Assembly (NCBI RefSeq): GCF_002135315.1
Contig: NZ_NEGA01000004.1
Location: 124,001-188,000, forward strand
Direction of reading: 5' to 3'
Length of the DNA: 64,000 nt
Source: Acinetobacter sp. ANC 3903
GTDB taxonomy: Bacteria; Pseudomonadota; Gammaproteobacteria; Pseudomonadales; Moraxellaceae
Shown: in pieces, positions 43,060 to 51,349 of the stretch
Layout of the letters: each line of letters starts with the position of its first letter
How positions within the stretch are numbered: the first letter of the stretch is position 1
Translations under genes and position numbers: made by a program
The notes under the pieces: generated by a model
Seen by the model: only the letters and a program-made list of their open reading frames with translations
What the model was told of the DNA's origin: nothing
Databases searched by the model: none

Positions 43060-44429
43060 ATACCAATACTGCTCCAATCCATAATCTACAAATTGAACAA
43101 GCTGTTCTTGCTGCACTAATGACGGTAGCAGGTTCTTATGCTCAAGTTGAAAACTTACTGACTGAACAAGATTTTCATGCAACGCGCCACAAACTGATTT
43201 TCAACGCAATTGTTGACCTTGATGCTAAGAACTCACCATATGACGCCGTGCTCGTCAATGAATGGATTGAAATGCGCAATTATGGCGAAGCATCAGGCGG
43301 TGAGAAATATCTCATGCAGTTAATGAGTGATGCTCCTTCCAGTTTCTACAATCTGCAATCGTACGTAGAAAAATTGAAGGATTTTACCGCATGCCGCCAG
43401 GTTGAAGCTGAAGCACTGAAAGTAATCCAACAGGCCCGGCATTTAACTATCAGTCGTGGTGAGCTGGTACAAAATGCTCAAGCTGCTTTTGCCGATCTGA
43501 ATACTGAATCCGGAAGTGAATCTCTATTTCACATTCATGATGCTGCAGCCAATACTTTTACTGAAATGCATCGAAAGATTGAAGCGGCTCTTGCGGGGGA
43601 AACTTCAATTAAAGGTATTCAAACAGGAATTTATGATCTTGATAAAAGATTAGGTGATGTTGAGCCAGGCTGTCTAATGGTGGTAGCTGCCCGTCCTGCC
43701 ATGGGTAAAACTACCATGCTTCAGCTGATTGCCAATAACGTAGCCGTTGTTCAGAAAAAGCCTGCTTTGATCATGTCTGGTGAAATGCCAAAAGAACAAA
43801 TCGCCATGCGCCTCTGCTGTGCCATTGCACCGGCAAATATTGGAGTAGTACGTAATTCCCCACACATGCTTCCTAAGGAGGAATTTACAGCGTATACAAA
43901 CGCCGTCGTGATGCTTAAAAGTGTGCCGATGCACATCAATGATACGTCACGGCCTTCTATTGCAAATATCCGTGAATCTATTCGCAAGATAAAACATCAA
44001 TATGGTTCCGTAGGTGCTGTACTGGTTGATTATCTACAGATCATGAAAACGACTAAGCCATTTGCCCGGGAAGATTTAAAGATCGCCTATTTCACTGGTG
44101 AATTGAAATCTATGGCCAAGGAATTTGAGTGTGTCATTGTCCTTTTATCACAGCTCAATCGTGAGTTAGAGAAACGACCAAACAAGCGTCCAGTGTTATC
44201 AGATCTACGTGAGTCTGGCGCAATTGAACAGGATGCTGATCAAATTATTTTCTTGTACCGAGATGAAATCTATAACAAAGAATCTCAATATAGAGGTATT
44301 GCTGAAGCCATAGTTGGTAAGAACCGCCACGGCGAAGCTGGTACTGCATTCATGCATGCTCAGCTGAAGTACTGCCAATTTACCAACTTAGATCATGATG
44401 CACTTAATCAAATTCAGGGGATTGGATAA
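43056..44429 (+). CDS. dnaB: Replicative DNA helicase DnaB (phage)
   Basis: 457-residue hexameric 5'-3' helicase. The N-terminal domain (NLQIEQAVLAALMTV) contacts primase, and the C-terminal RecA-like domain has Walker A ARPAMGKTT, Walker B VLVDYLQIM and the arginine-finger region SDLRESGAIEQDADQIIFLYR. It starts inside the end of the replication initiator gene (ATGA overlap), so initiator and helicase are made together. Full length. Confidence 0.93.
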   Translation: MNTNTAPIHNLQIEQAVLAALMTVAGSYAQVENLLTEQDFHATRHKLIFNAIVDLDAKNSPYDAVLVNEWIEMRNYGEASGGEKYLMQLMSDAPSSFYNLQSYVEKLKDFTACRQVEAEALKVIQQARHLTISRGELVQNAQAAFADLNTESGSESLFHIHDAAANTFTEMHRKIEAALAGETSIKGIQTGIYDLDKRLGDVEPGCLMVVAARPAMGKTTMLQLIANNVAVVQKKPALIMSGEMPKEQIAMRLCCAIAPANIGVVRNSPHMLPKEEFTAYTNAVVMLKSVPMHINDTSRPSIANIRESIRKIKHQYGSVGAVLVDYLQIMKTTKPFAREDLKIAYFTGELKSMAKEFECVIVLLSQLNRELEKRPNKRPVLSDLRESGAIEQDADQIIFLYRDEIYNKESQYRGIAEAIVGKNRHGEAGTAFMHAQLKYCQFTNLDHDALNQIQGIG

Positions 44430-44431
44430 CT

Positions 44432-44806
44432 ATGTTGTTTATAAATGATTGTGGCATGGATAGCACAGTTTTAAAAAAAGCTAAGGCCGAACGTTTTATC
44501 AACCTAAGGCAGCAAAAGAAGGTTAAAGAATTTCTCGTCAAACGTCGTGGATATAAGCGTCCCGACTTCAACCGCATGATTTTGGATTTGAGCCGGCTTA
44601 AATGGACACATGAAAAGATCGCATTTGTTCTGCCTGTAGCGAATGCCAGTACGGTTAGCGAGTGGGCACGTGGTGGAAACCCAAACTTTGAACATGGTGA
44701 AGCTTTTATCGAATTATGGAAAGCCGAAACTGGTGTTGAGCGCGTCCCGCGCGAAGGTGAATGGCAGACATATAAATATGAAGTTGGGCAGTTAGAGTTA
44801 CTCTAA
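44432..44806 (+). CDS. Small DNA-binding protein (paralogue of 53993-54295)
   Basis: 124 residues, basic, with a helix-turn-helix: TWEKIAFV-type helix (THEKIAFVLPVANASTVSEWARGG) and the trailing PNFEHGEAFIELWKAE. A close relative is encoded on the other strand at 53993, and a decayed one at 61095, so this is a repeated gene of the element. It may be a late-gene regulator. It begins two bases after the dnaB stop. A terminator and the GTGTAAC array follow. Confidence 0.75.
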   Translation: MLFINDCGMDSTVLKKAKAERFINLRQQKKVKEFLVKRRGYKRPDFNRMILDLSRLKWTHEKIAFVLPVANASTVSEWARGGNPNFEHGEAFIELWKAETGVERVPREGEWQTYKYEVGQLELL

Positions 44807-44819
44807 GTGCAAAAATATA

Positions 44820-44843
44820 AGCCCCGAAAATGGGGCTTTTTAA
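44820..44843 (+). terminator. Terminator of the left replication operon
   Basis: AAGCCCC-GAAAA-TGGGGCTT, with a T run after it, 14 bases after the small DNA-binding gene. Confidence 0.88.
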
Positions 44844-44844
44844 T

Positions 44845-45026
44845 GTGTAACGGCTATCTAGATCAGCTATTTTAACGTGTAACACCTATCTAAATCGGCT
44901 GTATTTAACGTGTAACACTAATCAAAATAAGCTGTTTTTAATTTGTAACACCCCTGATTTTTAAAGTGTAACAGCAGCCATATTTAAGGTGTAACAGCTA
45001 AAATAGGTCATTTTATAACGTGTAAC
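44845..45026 (+). repeat. Seven-copy GTGTAAC iteron array
   Basis: GTGTAAC begins at 44845, 44877, 44910, 44966, 44989 and 45020, with TTGTAAC at 44943. Intervals are 32, 33, 33, 23, 23 and 31 bases, close to 3, 3, 3, 2, 2 and 3 helical turns, so all sites face one side of the DNA. It lies between the 3' ends of convergent genes, so it is not a promoter. A protein-binding site for replication, partition or a helper factor is likely. Confidence 0.85.
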
Positions 45027-45063
45027 GGTAGACATTTGATATTTTTGACCAATTTGATACCAA

Positions 45064-45510
45064 TTACTTTGCTACTATCTTCATCGGTTGAAAATCATCA
45101 ATATGTACCTGTTTGGTTTTCAATAAATCCTGTCGTTTACCATCAGCAACCAACACGGCGCGCTTAACCTGAACAGTCCAGGTACGATCTGCTCCGCACA
45201 TCGTTTCGGACTCAAGAAAAACATTCCCAAATGCTTTACCTTGAAGGTTTTGTATATCGCCGTAGGTTATTACATTCTCAGAAGTCCCCTGCACTCTACC
45301 GGCTTTGTCCTTTGCCACAAGGTCTAAATACAGTTTGTCATAGGTCCCAAGAAAATCATGGATCGTCACATCCACTACAGCGGAACATATCCCGGAGTTC
45401 ACATAGCTTGTTCTGGAATGCTGAAGTGTAATTGGTGTAGCCATTACTGCTGAACTGAATAAAAGTGAAGTTATGATTAATAAAATCTGTTTCTGCATTC
45501 TTAAGCTCAT
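45064..45510 (-). CDS. Secreted protein, IrmA-like (tentative)
   Basis: 148 residues with a signal peptide (ILLIITSLLFSSAVMAT). The mature part is beta-rich with two cysteines (GICSAVVDVTIHDFL and SETMCGADRTWTVQVKRA). Pattern resembles the IrmA family (fibronectin-like secreted proteins of Gram-negative bacteria), but this is a weak visual match. Start: two close Met options; the first is used. It would be an accessory gene of the island, transcribed leftward toward the iteron array. Confidence 0.6.
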   Translation of the reverse strand: MSLRMQKQILLIITSLLFSSAVMATPITLQHSRTSYVNSGICSAVVDVTIHDFLGTYDKLYLDLVAKDKAGRVQGTSENVITYGDIQNLQGKAFGNVFLESETMCGADRTWTVQVKRAVLVADGKRQDLLKTKQVHIDDFQPMKIVAK

Positions 45511-45543
45511 TATTTTTAGAATAAAGTATATGGATGGCTGAGA

Positions 45544-46122
45544 TTAAGGACTATTTAGCTTTAGCATCTTTGTGGCAAAATCCATAGACTCCTTAAAACC
45601 GATTAGGTTAATTGTTTCGCTAGAATACCCATTGGAATTCTCCCATGAGTAAATTATCTTTTTTCCTTTTATTAAATCTCGCATTAAAAAATTAGCCTCT
45701 ACACCTGGCAAAAGAGCAGAATGTTCTAAAGTGCGTATGGGTGAATTATCAATCTTATAATTAAGTTTATGATCTTTTTTCTGCTCTGCCGATTTATCCA
45801 AATTGAAAATAATCGATTTACCATTATCGTTTGTTAGCACGGTGAATTTTTTATTTTGCGTAATACAAGAAAAGACGTCTATTCCCATATACTTATCATT
45901 AAAACAATTGGTAAACCATACATCCTCACGAACATTTTCATTCGATACAAACATAAAAACCACTTGCTCAGTGTTGTTAAAAAAGTCTCTATTAACGTTA
46001 TAGCCGCGCTCACCATCTACCCAAAATGACTTGTATTCAGGCGGGATCAATATTTTTTCATTTGAATAGCTATGAGTAGAAGACATTAATACAAAAAATG
46101 CCGTTAAAATTTTTATTTTCAT
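45544..46122 (-). CDS. Secreted hypothetical protein
   Basis: 192 residues. A signal peptide (KILTAFFVLMSSTHSYS) is followed by a soluble domain with no recognised motif. Two cysteines (FTNCFNDK and FSCITQNKK) may form a disulfide. AT-rich. It is separated by 34 bases from the next gene downstream and by a terminator at 46162 from the ejection genes, so it is not part of that operon. Function unknown; a lysogenic-conversion gene is possible. Confidence 0.65.
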   Translation of the reverse strand: MKIKILTAFFVLMSSTHSYSNEKILIPPEYKSFWVDGERGYNVNRDFFNNTEQVVFMFVSNENVREDVWFTNCFNDKYMGIDVFSCITQNKKFTVLTNDNGKSIIFNLDKSAEQKKDHKLNYKIDNSPIRTLEHSALLPGVEANFLMRDLIKGKKIIYSWENSNGYSSETINLIGFKESMDFATKMLKLNSP

Positions 46123-46161
46123 ATTCCATCACCTTTTACCCTATATCAAATACCATACAAC

Positions 46162-46182
46162 AAAAAAGGAGCCGAAGCTCCT
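46162..46182 (-). terminator. Terminator of the ejection-protein operon
   Basis: On the reverse strand AGGAGC-TTCG-GCTCCT followed by six T, starting five bases after the stop of the 841-residue gene. It ends the three-gene operon. Confidence 0.88.
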
Positions 46183-46186
46183 AATT

Positions 46187-48712
46187 TTATTCAGATAAAT
46201 CCCACCAGTAACTATTACCTAAGTTCTCCATCCGCTGCTGTGTTTTCGGCAAATAATCCGGATCAATCATATTCTGCATTTTCGAATAAAGCATTCGATC
46301 AACGATCAATTTGCTGTACCAAAGATTCTGTAATGGAATATTGCTTTTTAATGTATTGGCCACCTCCATCATCCGGGTAGACTCCTTACCCTCAATAATG
46401 TTGTTACCCATACCGGTTAATAGCATACCCAGCTTCATACTCTGACCTAAGAGTGGTCCGCTAATAAAGTCAGATGCACTTCGACCAGTAGGATCTGAAA
46501 GCGCAGACATAATGTCACCCAGAAAGGAAAGTCCACCACCTTTAAGAAGTGACTTACCAAAGAAATCAATTGTGAATACCGGCTCTGGATTCTTACCATT
46601 TGCCAAGTTCTGTGTCTGGACAATCAAAGCCCCTGCCAGTGTTTGATACACCAGTAGCGAAGCCAGGAATGTCACTCGGCTCTTAATATCTCCCTGAGCG
46701 AAGGCCCGATGACCAATACGGAACATATAAGCTAATGGGAAGCCTTTAAACTGGAATAAGGTACGGCCTAATTCCCCCTGGATAGTTCCGGCCTCACCCA
46801 AGTTGATAATACTACGCTCACGTACACCGGCTTCAATGATGGCGACCGACTCCTCATTGAAGATATGAGTCTGGTACTTCATTGCAGCTTTGTATCGAAA
46901 GTCAGCAATTACATTAGCATTATCCTGCTTATCCAGTGGCAGGAATTGCTTAATCACATCATCAGGAGCACTGAAGAAATCATTCTGAGTGAGCACCGCC
47001 GTCCCATCTTCACGTTTACTCGGTTCCAACTGCTGCCATAGCTGCCAGTCACGTTCGGTAATACCGTTCCCCTTCAGAATCTTAAGATCATCCGCACCAA
47101 GATCCTTCCAATCTGTTTTACGGGTCATTTCGGCAAGCTTATTCATATGTACCAGATTGAGTGCTCTTTTAGCTCCTGCGGTGACGGCGTTCAGCCCCGA
47201 CAGTTTCATCGTCATTGCAGCAAAAGCCTGCATACGCGCATTAAAACGTCCTGACTTGGTAGCACTGCTGACAATATCGGCATCACCGAAACGAGTCATG
47301 GAACCTGCCATTTCGTTAATACCCAAGCCGAATCGCAATGCTTCATCACGTGTAGCACCCTGTTTCAATTGCTTCATGTATTCAGGGAGAATGGATTTGG
47401 TATAAGACAGGCCCAGCATATTTGCCACTTTTTTCATGCTGGCATGGTCACCAAACGTGGTTAATGTGGTACCGCCCAGTTTTGATGCAACCATTAATGC
47501 TCGTAGACCACCCATAACATTTCCCAGTGTTGAATCAATCGCCCGGGTATTGGCATCCAATGTGTTGTACATCGACATAGCCCGATGAGCCTGCTTATCA
47601 ATTTCGCCGTGTTTCAATCCATTCTGTGGATCAACTTTAAGTTTGATCTTGGCTTCATCCAGTAGCGACTCAAAGGTATGACGAGGGTTAGATCCTAGGT
47701 TCTGCATCATCGCCACTTCTGTACTCATACGTTGAGTATGATTTTTCAGGATTTCATGGAATCCAGCTTCATCATACGTTCCATATTTCTTTTGATATGC
47801 CAGCCATGCCTCACCATCCTTAAAATGCAATGCTCGGGCTTCCTGGTGACGATTCGCCATCTTAGAGCGACCACCTACAGGTGATGTACCTGCTTTGGCC
47901 TGCTTATTCAACACCAATAAGTCTTTGTTCGCGCCGTTGGTTGAAATAGTTTTATAGACCTCCTCGAGCATAGTTTTCAGCTCAAGTTCATCCATCAACT
48001 CGCCAGTATCTTTGAAATATTGATTACGATCCAAGCCAGCCAAGGCATCATTCACCCATTCAGCTTGATCTGTTAAGGCCACCTTCTTTTGATCATGCGA
48101 AGTCATAAAGCCGAAATTATCGAGCTTTTTAATATTTCCTCCAGCCCGATTGAAGGCTAAACGCATCTCCTCCAAAACGGCGCTTACATCTTTGGCCATA
48201 GCCGTAATTTCTGGATTATCAGACTTGCCACCAAACATGACCCGGATAATGTCATCGGTCATTTCTTTATTGACGGACATGCCGAAGCGCTCTTGTGTTT
48301 TGGTAAACACATCTGCAACCAAAGACATCCAGCGGCTATGTAAAGCTTGAGATTGTTTTTCTATTGACTGGATACCGCTCTGATCAGAGAAATATGCAAT
48401 CTTCCGCATTAAGACCTGGAGGGGATTTAATTTAGGATGGTTATAAATCTCGTTCTGCAGCTGGGCCTTGATGATCGCGTCCCGGGCAATGTTCTGATTA
48501 TTTTTAGCAATCTGCACGGCGAGATCCGTGGCAGTTTTCTGCGCAATTGCTTCCGCACGCTCAGCATGACTTTTAAAAATCCAGTCTGGATCTGTTCTGG
48601 CCAAAGTATTTTGTGCACGGATATACAGGGATGAAATACGATTACTGTCCGCAGCACTTAATTTTCTTTTACCTAATGCCTTTGCAACTTGTTCTCTACA
48701 TTCAGCTCTCAT
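46187..48712 (-). CDS. Phage DNA-ejection/internal virion protein, large (841 aa)
   Basis: A very long helical protein without a signal peptide. The N-terminal half is coiled (SNRISSLYIRAQNTLARTD, EAIAQKTATDLAV). The C-terminal third has hydrophobic segments (LASLLVYQTLAGALIVQ, LLKGGGLSFLGDIMSAL) that suggest membrane insertion. In podophages, proteins of this size and composition sit inside the capsid and build the DNA channel through the envelope. I infer that role; no specific family is certain. It overlaps the upstream gene by 4 bases, and the frame is intact over 2.5 kb. Confidence 0.65.
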   Translation of the reverse strand: MRAECREQVAKALGKRKLSAADSNRISSLYIRAQNTLARTDPDWIFKSHAERAEAIAQKTATDLAVQIAKNNQNIARDAIIKAQLQNEIYNHPKLNPLQVLMRKIAYFSDQSGIQSIEKQSQALHSRWMSLVADVFTKTQERFGMSVNKEMTDDIIRVMFGGKSDNPEITAMAKDVSAVLEEMRLAFNRAGGNIKKLDNFGFMTSHDQKKVALTDQAEWVNDALAGLDRNQYFKDTGELMDELELKTMLEEVYKTISTNGANKDLLVLNKQAKAGTSPVGGRSKMANRHQEARALHFKDGEAWLAYQKKYGTYDEAGFHEILKNHTQRMSTEVAMMQNLGSNPRHTFESLLDEAKIKLKVDPQNGLKHGEIDKQAHRAMSMYNTLDANTRAIDSTLGNVMGGLRALMVASKLGGTTLTTFGDHASMKKVANMLGLSYTKSILPEYMKQLKQGATRDEALRFGLGINEMAGSMTRFGDADIVSSATKSGRFNARMQAFAAMTMKLSGLNAVTAGAKRALNLVHMNKLAEMTRKTDWKDLGADDLKILKGNGITERDWQLWQQLEPSKREDGTAVLTQNDFFSAPDDVIKQFLPLDKQDNANVIADFRYKAAMKYQTHIFNEESVAIIEAGVRERSIINLGEAGTIQGELGRTLFQFKGFPLAYMFRIGHRAFAQGDIKSRVTFLASLLVYQTLAGALIVQTQNLANGKNPEPVFTIDFFGKSLLKGGGLSFLGDIMSALSDPTGRSASDFISGPLLGQSMKLGMLLTGMGNNIIEGKESTRMMEVANTLKSNIPLQNLWYSKLIVDRMLYSKMQNMIDPDYLPKTQQRMENLGNSYWWDLSE

Positions 48713-51342
48713 GCTGCTTCACTCCCGAATTTTAATGCGCAGCTTGCTAATGCTTTCACTGCCTGAATTTCATCTTTTGCTATTTCTTCTTGCTCTTTGA
48801 CATAGTCCAGCAGATCCCGGGATGACATCGTCACAATTTCCTCATTCCCGTTTTCATCCAAACGAGTAAATGTCACTTCCATATCAGGATCAGCTTCCAG
48901 GATTGAAACTGCTTCTCTACCGTCTGGCGTATCAGTGAACGCGCCGTATTCACCTTTACTGGATTTGGTTAAATCTGGTGCACCATCAATTTTAGACTTA
49001 CCAGGCTTCCAGAACTCCCGCTCTAATGCTTGGGCAGCTTTATGCTGTACTGCAGTTAATTCAGGATTATCTGCTTTGCCATTACGAGGATGAGCAAATA
49101 AATCACTTCCGTTACGTGAGGCTTTAACCGGTGAGATGGTGCCATCTTGATTTATTTCACGCTGGAATGTCGTATTAGAGGCTTTGTTGTGAAGCTCTTG
49201 AATAACTCCCCCTGAGCCAGTTGAACGCTCTCGCTTAAGGTAGTTCTGCGATCTTGTAGCAGCCCAATTATCAACCCCTGCATCAATGGAGCCTTGCTGT
49301 ATATTCTGCTCTGGTTGACGTGCATTGAGATCGAGAGCATTTGCCTCTGTATCCGGCATGATGATCCGCTGTTCTTCAGGCAGCACATACTGAAGTTCAG
49401 AATCTAAAGTATCCAATGTACGATTGGCACTATTACCAGGACCTGATAAATCAACTTGGGGTTCCACATACGGCGTCCGGTAAGTACCGCCGTTAGAATA
49501 TTGATAATGTGCCGTAGCCTTTAAATATTCCAGATCCTCTTTGGTCAAGGGAGAAGATAGAGCTTCAAATTCTTCCAGGAGTGATTTAGTACTGTGCTCA
49601 TCAGCACTGAATACAAAAGGCATTGCTTCGATTTCAGCATCAGATTGAGATTTGTAGGTAGGAGGTGCTGCGATATCAGATTCGAATTCCGGAAACTCAG
49701 AATCACTGCCACGCACAGCTGTAAATTCATCAACAGCGGAAGCCGATCCAATACCATCATACTGTTTAGCAATATCATTCCAGCGATTTTGATATTTTGC
49801 TTTTACCTGGCCAACGGTCATGCCATTAAATTTATGGGACGCCGTGATACCTTCTGCAATCTGCCTTGAAGTCTTTTTCTCGGTACCTTTGCTCCAACGA
49901 GTAGCGACATCCACAAATAACTCATTGTCTTTAGCTTTTAGGAATATTGGTCCACCACCTTCACCAAAGAAATGCATGTAATACAGTTCTATGCCGTTAG
50001 GATCTCGCTTAAATTGATTACGGAAAACCTTTGCATTGTGTTCATAGTAATTAAGGCCCGCTTTAATTTGATCATTGCCATCAAACTTATTCTTTCCACC
50101 CATCCGGGCAAACGTGCCATCAAGGGTTTGAAATAGACCAGTAGCAGATGAGAGTAGATTCCCTTCCCTATCTTTGGGTTGAATCTTTGGATCAAAGGTA
50201 CCACCTGTTTCCAGGTGTGAAATGATCAAAGCATCTACTGGGTTAATACTGCGCTTAGAAGCTTCTTGGGCAATAGTTTTGGCCCATGGCTTTTTATCCA
50301 ATATCGGATTGGTAAAAACTTGTGCTTTATGCTCATCAGCATTCAATGGAACCGGTCTTACGATCGCTTTCGGAGTCCCTGTAAGCACATCTTTTGGATC
50401 CACTACCACTTTTTTGGCAACTTTCTCTTTTGGTGTTCCTGCCACAGGTACTTTCAAGCTTACCAACTCATCATTTAATGCGCTTTCCATGGCGCTATCC
50501 AATGCATCAAAGTGTGAATTGGCTTCTTTAGCATTTGCTGGACTAAATGGATTGGTACTTTCTGCATGCTCAACATTCGCTTGAATATGAGCTGCATCAT
50601 TCATAGCATCTACATTACTGTGGTCTTTGACCTGATCTGGTCGCAATCGCCCCTTATTTGCCCAGAGGTTAAGCAATAAAGCCATGCCACCATTCGCTGC
50701 CAGTGTAGAAGGGCTGGTTGCATTTTCCTTTAATGCCTCGCCGTATTGAGCTACATTCTTATTCTTATTGTTTTCAAGATATGACCCTTCGATATAGTCA
50801 CCAGCTGAACCTGCAGCCGTAGATAAAGCCGTTGTTGCTATGGCGTCAGCCACTACTGATTTAGCAACACCGTGGGTAGGAATAGCAAATCCCAAAGCAT
50901 CTGCAACCCCTTTCACAGCTCCACCGGTACGGGCTGTTTTTATATCGGCTCCTTTGTTAAGCAAATCAGATTTTTCTGCTTCAAAAGTCTGATAACCAAA
51001 TAAACCTGAATTTAGAGCCAAACCAGGTACACCACCTGTACCTAGTGTGGTTACGGCGTTCCACCCAATACGTGTAAAATCTTTAGTCAGACCATAGGTA
51101 AACTCCCCTACACCACCAAAATCATCAGGTTTAAAAATTTCAAGGTTTTGTGCTCTAAGAGCAGCTGCTTTTTTATCTCCCCTAATTAGGGAGTCTGGTG
51201 CTGTGGCGGCCTCAATTGTTCCCATTGCGATACCGGAAACAGTACCTAATGCACCGTCTGCAAAGCTCCCACGCTGACTTTTAGGTTTGAAGCGAGGATC
51301 ATCCTGATTTAACGTTAATTCATCATCTGCTAAAAAATCCAT
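48709..51342 (-). CDS. Phage internal virion protein with lytic transglycosylase domain
   Basis: 877 residues. A lysozyme-like SLT domain is visible at about residues 340-500: AKTIAQEASKRSINPVDALIISHLETGG (catalytic Glu), ATGLFQTLDGTF and the GLNYYEHNAKVF motif. The rest is disordered or helical. This is like the gp16-type internal protein of T7 and its relatives, which drills the peptidoglycan during DNA entry. It is the middle gene of a three-gene operon, 7 bases after the 675-residue gene and overlapping the 841-residue one by 4. Confidence 0.75.
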   Translation of the reverse strand: MDFLADDELTLNQDDPRFKPKSQRGSFADGALGTVSGIAMGTIEAATAPDSLIRGDKKAAALRAQNLEIFKPDDFGGVGEFTYGLTKDFTRIGWNAVTTLGTGGVPGLALNSGLFGYQTFEAEKSDLLNKGADIKTARTGGAVKGVADALGFAIPTHGVAKSVVADAIATTALSTAAGSAGDYIEGSYLENNKNKNVAQYGEALKENATSPSTLAANGGMALLLNLWANKGRLRPDQVKDHSNVDAMNDAAHIQANVEHAESTNPFSPANAKEANSHFDALDSAMESALNDELVSLKVPVAGTPKEKVAKKVVVDPKDVLTGTPKAIVRPVPLNADEHKAQVFTNPILDKKPWAKTIAQEASKRSINPVDALIISHLETGGTFDPKIQPKDREGNLLSSATGLFQTLDGTFARMGGKNKFDGNDQIKAGLNYYEHNAKVFRNQFKRDPNGIELYYMHFFGEGGGPIFLKAKDNELFVDVATRWSKGTEKKTSRQIAEGITASHKFNGMTVGQVKAKYQNRWNDIAKQYDGIGSASAVDEFTAVRGSDSEFPEFESDIAAPPTYKSQSDAEIEAMPFVFSADEHSTKSLLEEFEALSSPLTKEDLEYLKATAHYQYSNGGTYRTPYVEPQVDLSGPGNSANRTLDTLDSELQYVLPEEQRIIMPDTEANALDLNARQPEQNIQQGSIDAGVDNWAATRSQNYLKRERSTGSGGVIQELHNKASNTTFQREINQDGTISPVKASRNGSDLFAHPRNGKADNPELTAVQHKAAQALEREFWKPGKSKIDGAPDLTKSSKGEYGAFTDTPDGREAVSILEADPDMEVTFTRLDENGNEEIVTMSSRDLLDYVKEQEEIAKDEIQAVKALASCALKFGSEAA

Positions 51343-51349
51343 ATCGACC

